Below are positions 53,452 to 55,552 of a stretch of DNA of 55,552 nt, one piece after another. Source of the stretch: Desulfuromonas sp. (lineage in GTDB: Bacteria; Desulfobacterota; Desulfuromonadia; Desulfuromonadales; Geopsychrobacteraceae); assembly GCA_002868865.1 (NCBI GenBank), contig PKUC01000065.1, forward strand, positions 1 through 55,552, given 5' to 3'. Below the pieces are notes generated by a model, which did no database searches, was not told where the DNA came from, and saw only the letters and a program-made list of their open reading frames with translations. Each line of letters begins with the position of its first letter. Within the stretch, counting starts at the first letter, position 1. The translations under genes were made by a program, and so were the position numbers.

Positions 53452-54840
53452 ATGCAGAGTTTTGTCGAGAACAACCGCCGCGAGCCACAGAAGGTCGATT
53501 TGACTGAGCGGCTGAAAAATTTTGAAGAGATTTACCGATTTTTTAACAACCGCGATGTGCGTAAACAGGCGGATCGCTGTGTGCAGTGTGGTGACCCGTT
53601 CTGCACCTCCATCGGCTGCCCGCTGCAGAACCATATTCCGCAGTGGCTCGAAGCGATCGCAGCGCGGGATCTAGAGCGCGCCTTTCTGCTTTCCAACGAA
53701 AGTTCCCCCTACCCAGAAATCTTGGGACGGATCTGTCCGCAAAGCACCCTCTGTGAAGGGGCCTGCACCCTCGATGACGGCTACGGAGCGATTACTATCG
53801 GCGCCATCGAAGCGTCGATTACCGATCTGGCCTTCGAGGCCGGGCTGACGATTCCGTTTCCATCGCGTGCCACCGACATGCGGGTTGCCGTGGTCGGCTC
53901 AGGACCGGCAGGGATGGCCTGCGCCCATTTTCTGTTGCGGGCCGGAATCGGCGTCGATATGTACGAGCGGGCGAACCGTCCCGGCGGCTTGCTGACCTAC
54001 GGTATTCCCGGATTCAAGCTTGACAAGGCGATCGTAGAACGTCGCTTCGCCCTCTGGGAAAAGGCCGGCTTGCGGCTTCATCTTAATCAGGAGCTGGGCG
54101 GCTCTCTCTCTCTTGAAACGTTGCAGTGCGACTACGATGCCGTCTTTCTCGGATTCGGAGCGACACGGGGCCGCCGTGCCGGTCTCGAAGGCGACCAGCA
54201 TGAGCAGGTGTTTTTGGCGATGGATTACCTGACCCAGATTCAGCGCCGGGCGTTTTCAGAAAACTGGGATCACCGCTACGATCTGCGCGGCAAGCGGGTT
54301 GTGGTGGTCGGTGGTGGCGACACGGCGATGGATTGTCTGCGCACCGCGGTGCGAGACGGCGCCAGCAGTGTGTCCTGCCTGTACCGCCGTGATCAGGACA
54401 ACATGCCGGGCAGTGTCAAGGAGTTCCACAACGCCATCGAAGAGGGTGTGACATTCCGTTTCAACGAGAGCCCGCAGAGGATTCTCTGTGATGAAAACGG
54501 CGACCTGAGCGGGGTGAGTTTGCTGAAAACCGAACTCACCGAGCCGGGTGCTGACGGTCGACGCCAGGTTCGAGAACTGCCGGGCAGTGATCACTGCGTT
54601 GCGGCCGATGTCGTTATTCTGGCGCTCGGTTTCGATACCGAAGAGATCCCAGCTTTGAGCGCACTGGGGATAGAAACCGACAGATGGGGGCAGGTCTTGG
54701 TCGATGCCCGCACCGGTGCGACCAGTGTTGACGGTGTGTACGCCGGAGGGGATTGCCAACGCGGGGCGGATCTGGCGGTGACGGCGGCGGCCGACGGTCG
54801 GCGGTCGGCGCTGGCGATGATGGAGCGTCTGCTCGATTAG
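53452..54840 (+). CDS. gltD: Glutamate synthase small subunit
   Basis: A 462-residue NADPH-dependent FAD protein that passes electrons to GltB through two 4Fe-4S clusters. The N-terminal cysteine blocks are CVQCGDPFCTSIGCP and CPQSTLCEGACTL. The FAD site is VAVVGSGPAGMACAHFLLRAG, followed by NRPGGLLTYGIPGFKLDKAIVERR, the NADPH site is VVVVGGGDTAMDCLRTAVRDGA, and the last FAD block is GVYAGGDCQRGADLAVTAAADGR. ATG 53452 has GGAAGGGG upstream; an earlier TTG would overlap gltB. It completes the GOGAT operon. Confidence 0.97.
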   Translation: MQSFVENNRREPQKVDLTERLKNFEEIYRFFNNRDVRKQADRCVQCGDPFCTSIGCPLQNHIPQWLEAIAARDLERAFLLSNESSPYPEILGRICPQSTLCEGACTLDDGYGAITIGAIEASITDLAFEAGLTIPFPSRATDMRVAVVGSGPAGMACAHFLLRAGIGVDMYERANRPGGLLTYGIPGFKLDKAIVERRFALWEKAGLRLHLNQELGGSLSLETLQCDYDAVFLGFGATRGRRAGLEGDQHEQVFLAMDYLTQIQRRAFSENWDHRYDLRGKRVVVVGGGDTAMDCLRTAVRDGASSVSCLYRRDQDNMPGSVKEFHNAIEEGVTFRFNESPQRILCDENGDLSGVSLLKTELTEPGADGRRQVRELPGSDHCVAADVVILALGFDTEEIPALSALGIETDRWGQVLVDARTGATSVDGVYAGGDCQRGADLAVTAAADGRRSALAMMERLLD

Positions 54841-54882
54841 AGCCTGGCGACCTGTTCGGCCTGCAGGTTGACTGCGATGATC

Positions 54883-55320
54883 TTAGAGGTGTGGGGCGCT
54901 GTCCGCGTTATTCTGCTGCTGCCAGCGGGCTTCGCATTCCTGAATCCAGGCGATGATTTTGTGGAGTCGAAACGGTTTCTTGATGGTTTTAAAGCCCATC
55001 TCGCGGACCTGCGACTCTCGCTCTGTCGAAAATGAAGCGCTCATGACGGCTTTGTTTTCACGGCTGAGCTTGCACCCCCTTTTATCCTGCTCGATAAGGA
55101 GGTCGAGGTTTTTTGACTCAGGGAAGCGTGTGTTAACGATAATGGCGTTGGCACAGGGCTTGTGTTGAGGGCACTCGCACCGGTCTGAGGTGTAGGCCGG
55201 ACAGGAAAAACGGGAGGTGAATCCCTGAACCTCGTACCCCTGCCTTTGAATGACCAGAGTTAAAAGTTCCAGCGTCGGGATGTCATCTTCAAAGACAAAA
55301 ACACGGAATGAAGCGGACAA
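54883..55320 (-). CDS. Degenerate receiver-domain protein with a cysteine-rich insert
   Basis: A 145-residue single receiver-like domain if TTG 55320 is the start (a TTG at 55341 would add seven residues). The acidic pocket FVFEDD (residues 8-13) and the lysine in TIKKPF are kept, but the phosphoacceptor position holds Asn63 (AIIVNTRFPESKNLDLL, where D-x-x-M-P is usual). A cysteine-rich stretch (SCPAYTSDRCECPQHKPCAN; Cys40, 48, 50, 56) is inserted before that strand, as in a subgroup of delta-proteobacterial receivers. It could bind a metal or sense redox state instead of being phosphorylated. It is convergent with gltD, 42 nt away. AAAGG and a G run lie upstream of the start. Confidence 0.7.
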   Translation of the reverse strand: MSASFRVFVFEDDIPTLELLTLVIQRQGYEVQGFTSRFSCPAYTSDRCECPQHKPCANAIIVNTRFPESKNLDLLIEQDKRGCKLSRENKAVMSASFSTERESQVREMGFKTIKKPFRLHKIIAWIQECEARWQQQNNADSAPHL

Positions 55321-55360
55321 TACCTTTCCCCCTGTGCGCAAATTTTATACAGAACGAGGA

Positions 55361-55393
55361 TCGCAAACTAACATGGAATGCACTTGTTTGCGA
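55361..55393. repeat. 8-bp inverted repeat in AT-rich intergenic DNA
   Basis: TCGCAAAC (55361-55368) and GTTTGCGA (55386-55393) are perfect inverse copies 17 nt apart, upstream of the degenerate receiver gene. It may be an operator. There is no T run, so it is not a terminator. The rest of 55342-55552 shows no coding sequence. Confidence 0.4.
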
Positions 55394-55485
55394 GCTTAAT
55401 TATCCAAAAAAGCCTTATTTTCTAATGTGTTTGTATTTGTGTAGATTTTTTTGAAAAAAATTCTGAGGATAGTTCATTAGAATTG

Positions 55486-55513
55486 TTTACAGCGTTTTTG
55501 GCTCAGGTACAAT
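55486..55513 (+). promoter_or_regulatory. Promoter reading out of the window
   Basis: TTTACA (55486-55491), a 16-nt spacer and TACAAT (55508-55513) make a good sigma-70 candidate for a gene starting beyond the right edge. Confidence 0.5.
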
Positions 55514-55552
55514 CGCGTAATCGAGAAAGCACGGTTGGTTTTCGTAGAATGA

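Overview
The window looks like a chromosomal segment of an anaerobic Desulfuromonadota bacterium (Geobacter/Desulfuromonas relatives). This rests on G/C-rich third positions, bacterial housekeeping operons, many receiver proteins with unusual outputs (GAF, DUF4388 plus J domain, SARP, ANTAR), sigma-54 promoters, and selenium use (a UGA-containing gene with a SECIS-like hairpin, and a tRNA 2-selenouridine synthase). No insertion sequence, prophage or CRISPR array was seen. Genus-level assignment is inference.

Layout. 1-2978: end of a small heat-shock protein gene, a ClpB-like disaggregase lacking the N-domain, and a thioredoxin-fold protein. 3043-7681: a receiver-GAF protein facing a three-gene minus-strand operon (hypothetical, patatin, cobalamin-binding radical SAM). 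7851-27624: a long plus-strand run: glmU, glmS, a ClC channel, a PcrA/UvrD helicase, a receiver/SARP giant, gatCAB, mtnA, glnE, a receiver-DUF4388-J-domain-TPR protein and a 25-residue lipoprotein-like peptide. 27646-34832: minus-strand ttcA and a tetR-outer membrane factor-adaptor-RND efflux operon. 34973-40403: the nitrogen control block. 40573-46028: a DUF815 ATPase, an ArsC-like selenoprotein, an RhtB exporter, a six-cysteine mini-protein, a periplasmic solute-binding protein, aroE, aroK and a dNMP-kinase-like gene. 45998-48137: a COG2112-type kinase, selU/mnmH and initiator tRNA-Met. 48202-55552: a glutamine amidotransferase-like protein, gltBD and a degenerate receiver.

The most striking system is at 35252-39517. 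A sigma-54 promoter precedes an ANTAR RNA-binding response regulator and its GAF-PAS histidine kinase, resembling the GnfR/GnfK pair of Geobacter. Next comes a second sigma-54 promoter and a leader of about 190 nt before glnB-amtB. That leader holds two hairpins with the identical hexaloop AAAGGC (A at position 1, G at position 4), as ANTAR proteins require. The second overlaps the 5' arm of a strong intrinsic terminator. The regulator, its sensor and a probable RNA target therefore lie side by side, and PII/ammonium uptake appears to be controlled by both sigma-54 initiation and ANTAR antitermination. glnE, gltBD and the amidotransferase genes add further nitrogen-assimilation functions.

The second main result is the gene at 41494-41832. 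It is continuous only if the UGA at 41527-41529 is read as selenocysteine, giving a U-T-S-C redox motif, with a 7-bp hairpin 15 nt downstream of the UGA. Conventional gene calling would truncate it.
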